A stretch of DNA of 64,000 nt, taken from assembly GCA_945913255.1 (NCBI GenBank), contig CAMEDC010000001.1, positions 62,001-126,000 of the forward strand, in the 5' to 3' direction. A program made the translations under genes and the position numbers. This stretch comes from an uncultured Lachnospiraceae bacterium. Lineage in GTDB: Bacteria > Bacillota > Clostridia > Lachnospirales > Lachnospiraceae. Shown in pieces: positions 36,786-47,831 of this stretch. Under the pieces are notes generated by a model, which saw nothing but the letters and a program-made list of their open reading frames with translations, was not told the DNA's origin and searched no databases. The number at the start of each line of letters is the position of its first letter. Position 1 is the stretch's first letter.

Positions 36786-39077
36786 TCAATACAATTTACG
36801 GAATTTACCGGGCGTTACACCGGTACACTTACTGAAAAAGCGGATAAAATTCTGTGCATTGGTGTAATTTAATTCTGCCGCAATTTCAGCAACAGACATA
36901 TTGGTGTTAAGAAGAAGTTTCTTTGCCTGCTCCAGTTTATACTCTTCCAGGTACTCTGCAAAGGATTTTCCTTTTTCTGTTTTCAGGATTTTCCAAATAT
37001 AGGTCGGATGAACATGCAACGCTTCCGCACATTCTGTCAAAGTGATGTTCCCTTTGCTCTCTGAAAGCAGTTCCTCAATCTCCTCCATCATGGAGTAGGA
37101 ACGTTTTTCCAAAAGAACATTTCTCTCTTCCAGAATAGGATCAATAATATAGCGCTTGATATACCTTCTTTCTCTTTCCAGTTCCGGAACTTCCATCAGT
37201 TCAAAATAAACTTTCCTGATTCCATCCGGAAAAATCTGTTCCAAATTCAGCCTTGCATCCATGGCAGTCTGCAGGATTGCATTAACATATTGCAGAATAT
37301 AGATCATTTTCTCCGTTTGATCGGCCTGCAGTTTTGCCAGATGTGACATAAACTCATCCGTTGTACAATAACAGGCTTCTTTATCAACTGCTTTAATTCC
37401 GTTTCTGATATCCTTCTCATAAGAGGAATCATACTGCTGTCCGTTCAGGGTATAGCTGGCAAGATAAAAATGGCAGTCACGCAGATTCTCCGGCTTCTCT
37501 GCCGTCTCCGTCTCCCCGACACCATTGTTCGTCAGTGCATTGATACTCTCGCGGTAAGCCGCACGGACATGCCGGTAATCCGCATGGTTACCGCTGACTC
37601 CCATCAAAACATGATAGCCCGTGGCAGCCATGGCATACTCCTGCATGCCAAAGTAAAATTCCTTAATCTGCTCCAGCAGCCTGTTTTCGTCATCCTCCGC
37701 AAATATGGCAAATATCGTACAGGCATTATAAACCGGTGCTATCCATGCCATTTTTTCCAATGTCTCCGGCATCTCCTCCACCAGCTTCAAGCATATGGCA
37801 TCCTCGCTGACACTGCTCTGATTTTCTTCCTCTTCCCTCAGATTCAATACAATAACAGCCGTAGCAAAATACTTCCAAGAACGAAGTTCAAAATCGTTCA
37901 CATATTCCTTCCACTCTTCATCTCCGCTGATCTCCCCACGAATCATTCGCAGTTCAAACAGCTCCTGCAGCTTCTTTCGGTTCGCATTCACCACTTCCTG
38001 TAAAATCTTTTTGTCGCCCATGGCAGTTTCAAATTCTCCCGCAAGAAACTGTAATTCATTTCCTTTCCATTTCTGCTTGTCATTCGATATATTTCTCACC
38101 AGACTTCCAACCGGCCTGTAAATCAGATAGGAAAACACCATCAGCATAGCCACAATCAATACGCCGAGGAGCAGCAGAAAAGGAATCGGAAAACGTGCTC
38201 CCAGAAACCGTTCCTCTTCCAGATTCCGGCAGACATAATATTTCCATCCGAGAACATCCGAGGTTCTGCCGGTAACGGTATAAACTGCCCCTCCCATTTC
38301 AATTGAATCGCTTTCTTGCAATGTGGCACAATACTCTGACAATCTCTCATCAGACGTATAAATCAGGTTCCCGTCCGAATCAACCACGACAACGCTCTCA
38401 CACTCGTCCAGCAGCTGATTCATCCAGTTTTTCCATGCGTTCATATCCACATTGACCACCAGCATCGCATAAACCTTGGAAGATGTAATCGGAAGCCGCA
38501 TTACAAAGTTGATACCTGCCGTTTCAATCGTCAGCCGGTAATTTCTGTCAATTTTGTTTGTCAGCTCCTCCGTATCATTGTAGCACCAGTAATTTTTATA
38601 AGGTACTCCCTCCTCCTGCCGGAACATTTCTTTCAATTCCTCCGCATTCACGGTCTCCTCCAGCTTATAAATACCTTTGCTGTTCAGTACCCACTTGGTT
38701 CTGAAATTCACCAGCGCATAGCCGGAAATATAATCTCCGAAAAGAGTATTGTTCGCCAGTTTTTCCATGACCGGATTATAGTGATTATAGTCGGAGAATT
38801 TTATGTTATGTTCCAACACCCACATGGTTTCATCATCAGAAACCACCGACAGATAATATTGAGCCAGATTTTCAAATCGTTCATCTATCTGCCCCACAAT
38901 CCTGGTCGCTGTATTGTCCGCCTCACGCTTCGCACTCTCCATGCACTCCCTGCTGTAGTCATAATAGTTATAAAGACCGAATATCAGGGTAAGTATGCCG
39001 CCCACACAGAAAATACAGAAATAGATAATATATTTATAAGAAATTTTCCCGATATATGCCCCAATTTTTTTACTCAA
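36786..39077 (-). CDS. Membrane-bound AraC-type regulator (YesS type)
   Basis: The 763-residue one-component regulator has a membrane segment near residues 18-38, an outside sensor domain of about 250 residues resembling dCache (YALVNFRTKWVLNSKGIYK, VVVDSDGNLIYTS), a second membrane segment near residues 300-320, a cytoplasmic linker, and a C-terminal AraC double helix-turn-helix (GNITLTECAEALHVHPTYI, MSVAEIAAELNYTNAQNFI). In Bacillus, YesS activates rhamnogalacturonan genes. It lies directly upstream of the LplB-type importer and probably controls it. Confidence 0.9.
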   Translation of the reverse strand: MSKKIGAYIGKISYKYIIYFCIFCVGGILTLIFGLYNYYDYSRECMESAKREADNTATRIVGQIDERFENLAQYYLSVVSDDETMWVLEHNIKFSDYNHYNPVMEKLANNTLFGDYISGYALVNFRTKWVLNSKGIYKLEETVNAEELKEMFRQEEGVPYKNYWCYNDTEELTNKIDRNYRLTIETAGINFVMRLPITSSKVYAMLVVNVDMNAWKNWMNQLLDECESVVVVDSDGNLIYTSDERLSEYCATLQESDSIEMGGAVYTVTGRTSDVLGWKYYVCRNLEEERFLGARFPIPFLLLLGVLIVAMLMVFSYLIYRPVGSLVRNISNDKQKWKGNELQFLAGEFETAMGDKKILQEVVNANRKKLQELFELRMIRGEISGDEEWKEYVNDFELRSWKYFATAVIVLNLREEEENQSSVSEDAICLKLVEEMPETLEKMAWIAPVYNACTIFAIFAEDDENRLLEQIKEFYFGMQEYAMAATGYHVLMGVSGNHADYRHVRAAYRESINALTNNGVGETETAEKPENLRDCHFYLASYTLNGQQYDSSYEKDIRNGIKAVDKEACYCTTDEFMSHLAKLQADQTEKMIYILQYVNAILQTAMDARLNLEQIFPDGIRKVYFELMEVPELERERRYIKRYIIDPILEERNVLLEKRSYSMMEEIEELLSESKGNITLTECAEALHVHPTYIWKILKTEKGKSFAEYLEEYKLEQAKKLLLNTNMSVAEIAAELNYTNAQNFIRFFSKCTGVTPGKFRKLY

Positions 39078-39126
39078 ATCAATACCCCTTTTTCAAATAC
39101 TTTTGTTACCTTCCCCACAAATAAAA

Positions 39127-39163
39127 CTGCCCCACCAAGTCCCAAGCGGGCTTAATAGGGCAG
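39127..39163 (-). terminator. Terminator of the DUF6465-like gene
   Basis: CTGCCC and GGGCAG pair, with further pairing possible in the 25-base loop (AAGCCC with GGGACTT). TTTTATTTG follows on the minus strand. Confidence 0.65.
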
Positions 39164-39192
39164 CTGGTGATTTTCAAACTATGTTCCGCTTT

Positions 39193-39633
39193 TTAAATAA
39201 AGAAGCTTCCGGTAAACTCCTTGTTCATCACATAGTAAACCATGCTCTCTTCCGGCTTAACATAAAGCTCAATGCTGGTCAAGTCACCGGCTTTCTGCTT
39301 TAAATCATACTTCCAGACATCCTTAGCAATCTTAACCAGGTCTTCCTGTGAATAAGATTTGCCTGCAAACTGCACATGAAGCTGGGACTTCAACTCTGCT
39401 TTCTTTGCAGGAGCTTTCTTTGCAGCTTCCTTTTTCGCAGGTGCCTTCTTTTCTGCCTTCGGAGCAGCTGCTTTCTTCTCAGCAGGCTTCACTTCCTCTG
39501 CCTTAACAGGAGCTGCTGTCTCGACCTTCTTTTCTTCCGTCTTCTTCTCAACTGCCTTGGGTGCACCGGTCTTAACGGCTGCCTCTGCAACCTTTGCCGC
39601 GGGTTTCACTGTTGCTTTCTTTACTGCTGCCAT
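39193..39633 (-). CDS. DUF6465-like protein with histone H1-like N-terminal half
   Basis: The 146-residue protein has two halves. Residues 1-80 are a Lys/Ala/Pro/Glu low-complexity tail with repeated KKAPAKK-like units. Residues 80-146 form a small compact domain (LHVQFAGKSYSQEDLVKIAKDVWKYDL... SIELYVKPEESMVYYVMN) that matches what I know as DUF6465, a family common in Lachnospiraceae. No function is known. The basic tail could bind nucleic acid, but the compact part looks unlike a DNA-binding fold. It is transcribed alone from a strong promoter. Confidence 0.75.
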   Translation of the reverse strand: MAAVKKATVKPAAKVAEAAVKTGAPKAVEKKTEEKKVETAAPVKAEEVKPAEKKAAAPKAEKKAPAKKEAAKKAPAKKAELKSQLHVQFAGKSYSQEDLVKIAKDVWKYDLKQKAGDLTSIELYVKPEESMVYYVMNKEFTGSFFI

Positions 39634-39706
39634 AAAACTTTTCTCCCTTCTTGTTACTGAAAAATTTTTTCATAGGTTCCTCAACAGGCCTGTACCTGTT
39701 GGCAAC

Positions 39707-39735
39707 AGTTTATTCCTTTTCACGAAAATTGTCAA
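39707..39735 (-). promoter_or_regulatory. Strong promoter of the DUF6465-like gene
   Basis: A perfect TTGACA is 17 bases from TAAACT. The leader contains a CAACAGG/CCTGTTG hairpin (39682-39701). Confidence 0.78.
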
Positions 39736-39747
39736 CTCCGGGCCATT

Positions 39748-39780
39748 GGGGACGGTGTTTTTGGCAGTTTTTATGTCCCT
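39748..39780. repeat. Left REP-like hairpin of the transposase unit
   Basis: GGGGAC and GTCCCT are the ends of a 33-base imperfect palindrome. A partner of exactly the same length lies on the other side of the broken transposase (40873-40905). Bases 39781-40040 between it and the gene are AT-rich and hold no recognisable feature. Confidence 0.65.
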
Positions 39781-40081
39781 CGTGGCCTCGTGGCCTAATT
39801 ATTCTTTTTGCTTGCAATTTGGCAAATTATTCATTATTATTGAATATAGTTTCTCTTATTCACCTGGTTGGCTTTCTATACTTTTCTTATTATTCTATCA
39901 TTGCCCTATTCACTTTTCATTGTCGCTATACTGTCAATATTACTTGTCAACTTTTACCCATTCCTGGAAAGCAGCGTTATATATAATCTTTTACCTGTAT
40001 CTAACTTTTCAACCTTTTATCCAACTATTTATGTTACTCTGTAATTCTACGTTATAATATTACTTTCGATTGGAGGATGCT

Positions 40082-40836
40082 ATGCCCAGAAAAGCACGAC
40101 AACAAAGTTCCTTACATATTCACCACATCATTCTGAGGGGGATTAATCAGCAGATCATTTTTGAAGACGTGTATGATTATCTTGAATTTATTAATATCAT
40201 GAAGTTTTATAAACAGTCCTGTAATTTTAAGCTCTATGCTTATTGCCTCATGAACAATCATGTTCATTTATTGCTTGAGGAATCGACGGTTCCGTTGGAT
40301 ATCATTATGAAAAGAATCGAAGTTAAATTTGTTAGATGGTACAATTGTAAATATCAGCGTATTGGACATCTGTTTCAGGATCGATATAAAAGCGAACCAG
40401 TAAATGATGTGGAATATTTTCTCACTGTTTTCAGGTACATTCATCAGAATCCGCTCCATGCAAAGCTGGAACGCCACTGGGAAAGTATCCCTGGAGTAGC
40501 TACTATGATTACGTAAATCAAGATATTTCTTTTGTTGATGTTAATACAGTTTTGCGGTTATTTCCAAATCATTCTGCATGTCTTGATTTTTTATGCAAAA
40601 ATGCTCCGGAAAAATGTCTGGAACATAATTCCGGCAACCGACTCCTAGACACAGAGGCACTGAAGATTATACGGGCAGAAACATCCTGCCTATCCCCATC
40701 TGATTTCCAGCATTTGGATCTGTTAACCCGAAATAAATACATAAAGCACCTGTCAAAACTGGGACTTTCCATACGGCAGATTAGCAGACTTACCGGCACG
40801 CCCAGGGCTGCCGTCACCAAGGCTGTCAAACAATAA
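40082..40836 (+). pseudogene. REP-associated (Y1, TnpA-like) transposase, frameshifted
   Basis: The first frame encodes MPRKARQQSSLHIHHIILRG and continues with YAYCLMNNHVHLLLEE, the HUH metal motif of Y1 transposases, and YHQRIGHLFQDRYKSEPV-type blocks. After HQNPLHAKLERHWES the frame shifts near base 40486: the next frame carries on correctly with YPWSSYYDYV and ends with a helix-turn-helix (KLGLSIRQISRLTG). A one-base loss restores the full length of about 250 residues. GGAGG precedes the ATG and a TATAAT is at 40053-40058. It is single copy here and flanked by hairpins, as in RAYT elements. A sequencing error could also explain the shift. Confidence 0.85.
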
Positions 40837-40872
40837 GTTATCCGCCAACAAAATATCCCGAGGGAAACCACT

Positions 40873-40905
40873 GGGGACAGGAAATCATCCATAAACTCCG
40901 TCCCC
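40873..40905. repeat. Right REP-like hairpin of the transposase unit
   Basis: GGGGAC and GTCCCC enclose 21 bases, for 33 bases in all, the same length as the left hairpin, with CATTGGGGAC on the left and CACTGGGGAC on the right. It lies between the transposase end and uppP. Confidence 0.65.
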
Positions 40906-40917
40906 CTGGCAAACCCG

Positions 40918-41772
40918 TCAACCTGCTATCACTCCAAAGTACAGGAGCACTACTACACCCAGTACAATTCTGTACCAGCCAAACACCTTGAAATCATGTT
41001 TCTTGATATATCCCATGAGAAATCTGAGCACAAACAGGGAAACCACAAAGGATACCACAGTTCCTACAGCCAACAGAATAAGTTCCAGCGAAGTGAAGGC
41101 AAATCCGAATTTTACCACTTTTAAAAGGCTTGCTCCGAACATAACAGGAATTGCAAGAAAAAAGGTGTACTCTGCCGCAACCGTTCTGGAAACACCGATC
41201 AGCAACGCCCCCACAATGGTTGCTCCGGAACGGGAAGTGCCCGGGAAGATTGCAGCAATCACCTGAAAAATACCAATCAGTAGCGCTGTGGTATATGTAA
41301 TATCCGACAGTGATGTCACTTTTGGCTGTTTGTTCTTATTCCAGTTTTCAATCACGATAAACGCCACACCAAAAATAATCAAAGCCAGTGCCACACAGGG
41401 CGGATTGTAAAACAGTGCATTGAACACATCATCGAAAAGAACCCCAATGGCTGCAGCCGGCACACAGGATACCAGTATTTTAAACCACATGGACCAGATA
41501 TCCTTCTTAAGATAAGAAGAAATACCTGTCTTTCCCTCTCTCTCCTGTTTCGTCAGGGCAAAAGGCCAGATTTGCTTCCAGAACAATACCACAACCGCAA
41601 GTATCGCACCCAATTGAATCACCACATCAAACATATCAAAGAATGCTTCGCTGGTTCCCCGGAAGGGAATCAGTTCTTCTACCAGAATCAGATGTCCCGT
41701 ACTGCTGATAGGAAGCCACTCGGTGATGCCCTCAACAATACCGTAAAAAATAGCCTTGATAATTTCCAACAT
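40918..41772 (-). CDS. uppP: Undecaprenyl-diphosphatase UppP (BacA)
   Basis: This 284-residue membrane enzyme turns undecaprenyl diphosphate into the monophosphate used for peptidoglycan synthesis; in excess it gives bacitracin resistance. It has the two family motifs, GIVEGITEWLPISSTGHLIL near residues 12-31 and PGTSRSGATIVGALLIG near residues 175-191, and seven to eight hydrophobic segments. Its start codon directly abuts the patatin gene stop. Confidence 0.95.
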   Translation of the reverse strand: MLEIIKAIFYGIVEGITEWLPISSTGHLILVEELIPFRGTSEAFFDMFDVVIQLGAILAVVVLFWKQIWPFALTKQEREGKTGISSYLKKDIWSMWFKILVSCVPAAAIGVLFDDVFNALFYNPPCVALALIIFGVAFIVIENWNKNKQPKVTSLSDITYTTALLIGIFQVIAAIFPGTSRSGATIVGALLIGVSRTVAAEYTFFLAIPVMFGASLLKVVKFGFAFTSLELILLAVGTVVSFVVSLFVLRFLMGYIKKHDFKVFGWYRIVLGVVVLLYFGVIAG

Positions 41773-42627
41773 TTACATACTCCTCTCCAGGTATGCCATC
41801 AGCTCTTCATAGCACTCAACAGCATCATCATACCCTTCCTGATAAAGTGCCTTCAGCTTTTCCACATCCTTTTCCACTCTTCCTACATCGCTTTTCTTTT
41901 TGGGACGGATTACAAAGGCTCCGCCCTCCGCTTTCTGACGTTCGATATAAGCAACCTGCTCATTATAGTTAATATGGCGCTCTGCCATCAGCTCCGCCAC
42001 CTTGGGATACCTGAAATATCTTGCCTTCATCAGCGCCAGCTGTGTTGTCGGCTTTCTGACAAAACCAATCTCCTTTGTCATGACCACCACATTCCTGCGG
42101 TTGCCGTCCATAATGGATTTCTGAAGCGGGATGGCATCACTGATGCCTCCGTCCAGATAATACCTGCCGTCAATCTTCACATTTCTGGAAACCAGCGGCA
42201 GAGACGCAGACGCACGGATTTTATCAATATCCTTCCTCATATCCCGAATGCGGAAGTACTCCGGTTTTCCGGTGGTAATGTCAGTCGCCACACTGTAGGC
42301 TTTTCCCCGGTATTTTTCAAATGTCTCATTGTCATAAGGATACAGGTAATCAGGAATCAGATGATAACACATATCCACGTTGAACAAATCGCCTGTGGTC
42401 AGCAGGCTCTCCAGACTGCAGTACTTTTTCGTGTCCAGATAGTCTGTGTTGACAGCCAGTGCTCTGCCCCGCTGCTTCGACAGAAAGCTGCACATATTGC
42501 AGGCTCCCGCAGACACACCGTAAACACTGGAAAATTCAATTCCCTTATCCAGAAAGAAATCCAGTACACCGGCGGTATACACACCCTTCATTCCACCGCC
42601 TTCCAAAACAAGTCCTGCCTGAAACAT
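41773..42627 (-). CDS. Patatin-like phospholipase (YjjU type)
   Basis: The 284-residue cytoplasmic lipid hydrolase has the oxyanion loop LEGGGMKGVYTAG near residues 8-20, the nucleophile GVSAGAC (Ser near residue 40) and the dyad partner DGGISDAIPL near residues 155-165. No signal peptide. It lies three bases after the aminotransferase gene and directly before uppP, so the three are probably one transcript. The natural substrate is unknown. Confidence 0.92.
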   Translation of the reverse strand: MFQAGLVLEGGGMKGVYTAGVLDFFLDKGIEFSSVYGVSAGACNMCSFLSKQRGRALAVNTDYLDTKKYCSLESLLTTGDLFNVDMCYHLIPDYLYPYDNETFEKYRGKAYSVATDITTGKPEYFRIRDMRKDIDKIRASASLPLVSRNVKIDGRYYLDGGISDAIPLQKSIMDGNRRNVVVMTKEIGFVRKPTTQLALMKARYFRYPKVAELMAERHINYNEQVAYIERQKAEGGAFVIRPKKKSDVGRVEKDVEKLKALYQEGYDDAVECYEELMAYLERSM

Positions 42628-42630
42628 ATG

Positions 42631-43821
42631 CTACCTCCCATACTCTTCCCGAACAAATCTGCGAAGTGCCTCAAGAGAGCGCTCCACCTTCTCCGTATCA
42701 ATGCAATATGCCATACGGAAATATCCGGGTGCACCGAAGGAATCTCCCGGTACCAGAATCAAATCATATTTTAATGCTTTCTGACAGAATACCTTTGCAT
42801 CCTCTTCCAATGCTTTCGGGAAAATATAAAAGGTTCCACCCGGCTTCACACAGGTAAAGCCCAGCTCCGTCAGTTCCCGATAAATCAGATTCATATTTGT
42901 CTCATAAACACTCAGATCCGCCGTCTTATCCAGCACTTCGGCAACTGCAAGCTGAATAATGGAAGGGGGACAGTTATGTCCGATGCCTCTGGAAATCTGC
43001 CCGCACATATTCACCATATCCTCTGCGTCCCTGCAGTTGGGATTAATCGCCACATATCCGATACGTTCTCCGGGTAGGGACAGTGATTTGGAGAAGGAGT
43101 AGCACATAATCGTATTATCATAGAAGGCGGAAACACATGGTGCCTCCACTCCCGCAAACACGATTTCACGATATGGTTCATCAGAAATTAGATAAATCGT
43201 ATGACCATATTCTTCCGATTTCTGCGACAGCAAAGCTGCAAGTCGTTTTAAAGTAGCTGCGGAATACACCACACCGGAAGGATTATTCGGCGTATTTACC
43301 AGCACTGCCATGACCTTCTCCGTCAGCATTTCTTCAAACATATCAAAGTTAATCTGAAAATTCTCCGTATCAGGCGGCACCACCTTCAACACCGCTCCCG
43401 TCAGGTCTACATAGGGATGATACTCCGGGAAAAACGGTGCAAAGGTCAGTATCTCATCTCCGGGCTCCGTTACCAGACGGAAGGCATGTGCAAGGGCACC
43501 GGCTGCACCGGATGCCATAAAAATATGCTCCTTACGATAGGGAAGACCGAAACGCTTTTCCAGGGAAGCCGCAACAGCCTCCCTGACGCTTGTAATTCCC
43601 AGACTGGGACTGTAACCATGCAGTTCATTCGTCTCCCTCGTAGTAAGCATATGAATCATAGTGTCTGTAAATTCCTGCGGAACAGGGACAGAAGGATTTC
43701 CAAGGCTGTAATCAAACACATTCTCATAGCCTATTTCCTTACCCCTCGCCGTAGCAAATTCCGACAATTGTCTTATCACAGATTTTCCGGACAGCATATC
43801 CTTATATTTTTGTACCAGCAT
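42631..43821 (-). CDS. PLP-dependent aminotransferase, class I/II
   Basis: The 396-residue fold-type I enzyme has a substrate-site glycine-rich start (FDYSLGNPSVPVP), NTPNNPSGVVYS near residue 170, ISDEPYREIVF, and the PLP lysine in SFSKSLSLPGERIGY near residue 235. It is similar to aspartate aminotransferase-like enzymes of clostridia, but the amino acid used cannot be told. It lies 13 bases after the TPR-GGDEF gene. Confidence 0.9.
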   Translation of the reverse strand: MLVQKYKDMLSGKSVIRQLSEFATARGKEIGYENVFDYSLGNPSVPVPQEFTDTMIHMLTTRETNELHGYSPSLGITSVREAVAASLEKRFGLPYRKEHIFMASGAAGALAHAFRLVTEPGDEILTFAPFFPEYHPYVDLTGAVLKVVPPDTENFQINFDMFEEMLTEKVMAVLVNTPNNPSGVVYSAATLKRLAALLSQKSEEYGHTIYLISDEPYREIVFAGVEAPCVSAFYDNTIMCYSFSKSLSLPGERIGYVAINPNCRDAEDMVNMCGQISRGIGHNCPPSIIQLAVAEVLDKTADLSVYETNMNLIYRELTELGFTCVKPGGTFYIFPKALEEDAKVFCQKALKYDLILVPGDSFGAPGYFRMAYCIDTEKVERSLEALRRFVREEYGR

Positions 43822-43834
43822 ATGAATCTTCTCC

Positions 43835-45442
43835 TTACTTTTGTAGAAATTTTTCTTCTATATGATAACAGTTTCTTCCCTTTCGTTTTGCATGATACAG
43901 CGCAATATCCGCCATGGAGTTAAAATCCCACTCCCGGTTCTCCTCATCAGGAATCCTGATAAAAACACCCTGACTCACGGTAACTGTTTTACAGCATTCC
44001 GAGCTTTCGTGGGGAATACATTTCTCGCGAACCCTGTCCTGTATTTCCACGACAACCTTACAGATTTCTTCTGACGTCATATCACTGTAAATTACAACAA
44101 ATTCGTCTCCGCCGTAACGGCCGCAAAATACTCTGTCGTTTTCCAGTTCATGCAGCACGGAAGCAACTGTTTCAATACAGACATCCCCTGCCAGATGTCC
44201 GTAGGTATCATTATACCTCTTAAAGAAATCAATATCCAGTAATTCTACGCCAAATAATTTCGAATTATTTTGCGCATCCTCAAATTTCTGGGAAACATAT
44301 TCGTTAATCAGTGTTCGATTTCCAAGGTTTGTTAAGGAATCATAAAGGGCCAGCGTTTCCAGCTTCCTGTTGGAAGCAAGCACTTTCTCCTGTTCCTTTT
44401 CGATACTTCTGAGTCTGTCCTGTAGTTCCAGAACGCGTGCCGTGACCTGCTTATTGTTCAGCCGGTCTTTTTCATATGTGGAAAAATACTGTTCCGTATA
44501 TTCTATATACTCTTGATTTCGTTTTTGATGAAGCAGGTATTTTGCCCGGTAAGGATACATCTCCAGAGAGAGCAATATTCCTTTTTCAAGTCCAAGTGCA
44601 TCTGCTTTTTCAAACAGCTTCTCCAGTCCGCTGTACTGCTCATAATTCAGCAGCAGTTCCGCTACATTTGTCAGGCACTCCGCTACCTCCTCCAGAGACT
44701 TTTTCTCATCCAGATGAACGAACACCTTTTCCACACATTGAAGTGCTTCTTCTTTTTTCCCCTGTGCTGCCAGGCATTCCCCACGGAATATATTGATTCT
44801 GATATCCGGATACCTTCTTTCCGGTTGTTCTTCTCTCATCCGATGAATCTGTTCCAGAAGAGAATAGGCTTTTTCCTCTTCACCAAGGCGAAGATAGCAT
44901 AGACCGCAATGCAGCATACAGGACGCCAGGTTATAGTTCCAGTTCAGGCTATCCTCCGACTGTCTGTACGCCCGGATTGCCCTCTCGTAATATTCCGCAG
45001 CCTCAAAGAATCGTCTCATGCGAATCAGGATATAGGCAATGTTCATTGCTATCATTCCCAGTGCATAAAACAAATGATAGGTTTCAGCATACTGTAATCC
45101 CGTGTAATAGTAATTCAATGCCACTACCTTATTGTCCCGGTAATCCGATACCGCTCCCATCATATTATAGGTTCTTGCAAGGAACTCATACATCTTTGCC
45201 GTGCGGAAGCATTTTGTACATTCGGTCAGACAGTACATCGTCTGCTCCGTATCCTCCTGAAACCAATAGTTTTCCGCAAAATAATAATAGCCTATTCCAA
45301 ATACAGCATCCGATTTATTCTCAGCGGCATATTCCAGAATTCTCTGACATTCCTCTTCACTCAAAATATCGCCCTGATTCCTTCGTTCAACGACCCGCGC
45401 TATATAATCTTTAATTTCCGTTGGTACTGCATTTGAATTCAT
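43835..45442 (-). CDS. TPR-repeat diguanylate cyclase (GGDEF)
   Basis: This 535-residue cytoplasmic protein has about 330 residues of helical TPR-like repeats (FEAAEYYERAIRAYRQSEDS, CGLCYLRLGEEEKAYSLLEQI), a coiled-coil joint (ELQDRLRSIEKEQEKVLASN), and a C-terminal GGDEF domain with LDIDFFKRYNDTYGHLAGD and RYGGDEFVV. The active-site motif is intact, so it should make cyclic di-GMP. There are no membrane segments; the TPR part may bind a protein or peptide signal. The chosen ATG has GGAAAG upstream; 20 more upstream codons are rejected. Confidence 0.9.
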   Translation of the reverse strand: MNSNAVPTEIKDYIARVVERRNQGDILSEEECQRILEYAAENKSDAVFGIGYYYFAENYWFQEDTEQTMYCLTECTKCFRTAKMYEFLARTYNMMGAVSDYRDNKVVALNYYYTGLQYAETYHLFYALGMIAMNIAYILIRMRRFFEAAEYYERAIRAYRQSEDSLNWNYNLASCMLHCGLCYLRLGEEEKAYSLLEQIHRMREEQPERRYPDIRINIFRGECLAAQGKKEEALQCVEKVFVHLDEKKSLEEVAECLTNVAELLLNYEQYSGLEKLFEKADALGLEKGILLSLEMYPYRAKYLLHQKRNQEYIEYTEQYFSTYEKDRLNNKQVTARVLELQDRLRSIEKEQEKVLASNRKLETLALYDSLTNLGNRTLINEYVSQKFEDAQNNSKLFGVELLDIDFFKRYNDTYGHLAGDVCIETVASVLHELENDRVFCGRYGGDEFVVIYSDMTSEEICKVVVEIQDRVREKCIPHESSECCKTVTVSQGVFIRIPDEENREWDFNSMADIALYHAKRKGRNCYHIEEKFLQK

Positions 45443-45525
45443 GGCAATAACTTTCCTTTCACTTATTCTGAAACCGTTTAGTACCCGGTGCTTCACAGTC
45501 ACAAATGAGATTCCGAATAGTTACC

Positions 45526-47240
<1,715 letters not shown>

Positions 47241-47351
47241 TGGGTACATGAATGTTCATTAGTATCGGTATCTTGCATCTTCCTCTGCGAAGCGATGCGG
47301 CATTGGTGTCCCGGGTATGCAGATGCTAAAGTATCCGCGGATGGTACAATT

Positions 47352-47750
47352 TCATGATATTGCATTTACAGTGCGGGTGGCAATTATGTTGACACCACAG
47401 CCGCAGACATTTTCGACTACAATATCCCCCATATGGACGGGAGCCTGCAGGTCTATCTCTTTCAAAGCAAGGATGCAGTCCTGTATCTTTGCCTTCGGGA
47501 TGTCGGACGCTGTCTTTACGGAAACGGTGGGAAGTTCACCACCGGTCACACGCACCAAGCTTGTCACGATGCGTCTGGGGTCTGTCAGTTCCTTTGTCAC
47601 GTAATCGGCACCTCTCGGACAGGTGTTCCCGGTAATGCCCCGGATTTCATTCTGTTCCATTTCTACTGATATATTACAGCCTAAAGGACATCTGATGCAA
47701 ACAAATTCTCTCTTTTCTGCAGATTTCTTTTCCATCTCCTGATTTCCCAT
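47352..47750 (-). CDS. DUF1667 iron-sulfur protein of the glycerol-3-phosphate dehydrogenase system
   Basis: The 132-residue protein has two cysteine clusters: CIRCPLGCNISV near residues 18-29 and TGNTCPRGADYV near residues 41-52, plus VENVCGCGVNIIATR at the end. This is the DUF1667 pattern, probably binding one Fe-S centre. In clostridia and other anaerobes this gene regularly follows a GlpA-like dehydrogenase and an FAD oxidoreductase, as here, so it is probably the small electron-transfer subunit. Confidence 0.88.
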   Translation of the reverse strand: MGNQEMEKKSAEKREFVCIRCPLGCNISVEMEQNEIRGITGNTCPRGADYVTKELTDPRRIVTSLVRVTGGELPTVSVKTASDIPKAKIQDCILALKEIDLQAPVHMGDIVVENVCGCGVNIIATRTVNAIS

Positions 47751-47831
47751 GGATTATATTTCTCCCTTCCGCTTATTTTTACCTGTTTTCCGCACTTTAC
47801 CCGGTCGTGTAAAAACAGTCTGCAACATCAA

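Noticed and set aside
40475-40500. Programmed -1 frameshift in the transposase
   Set aside because: No slippery heptamer or downstream stimulator; decay or a sequencing error is simpler.
39748-40905. Complete IS200/IS605 insertion sequence
   Set aside because: There is no TnpB/IscB partner, and the ends are 33-base REP-like hairpins; the RAYT type fits better.
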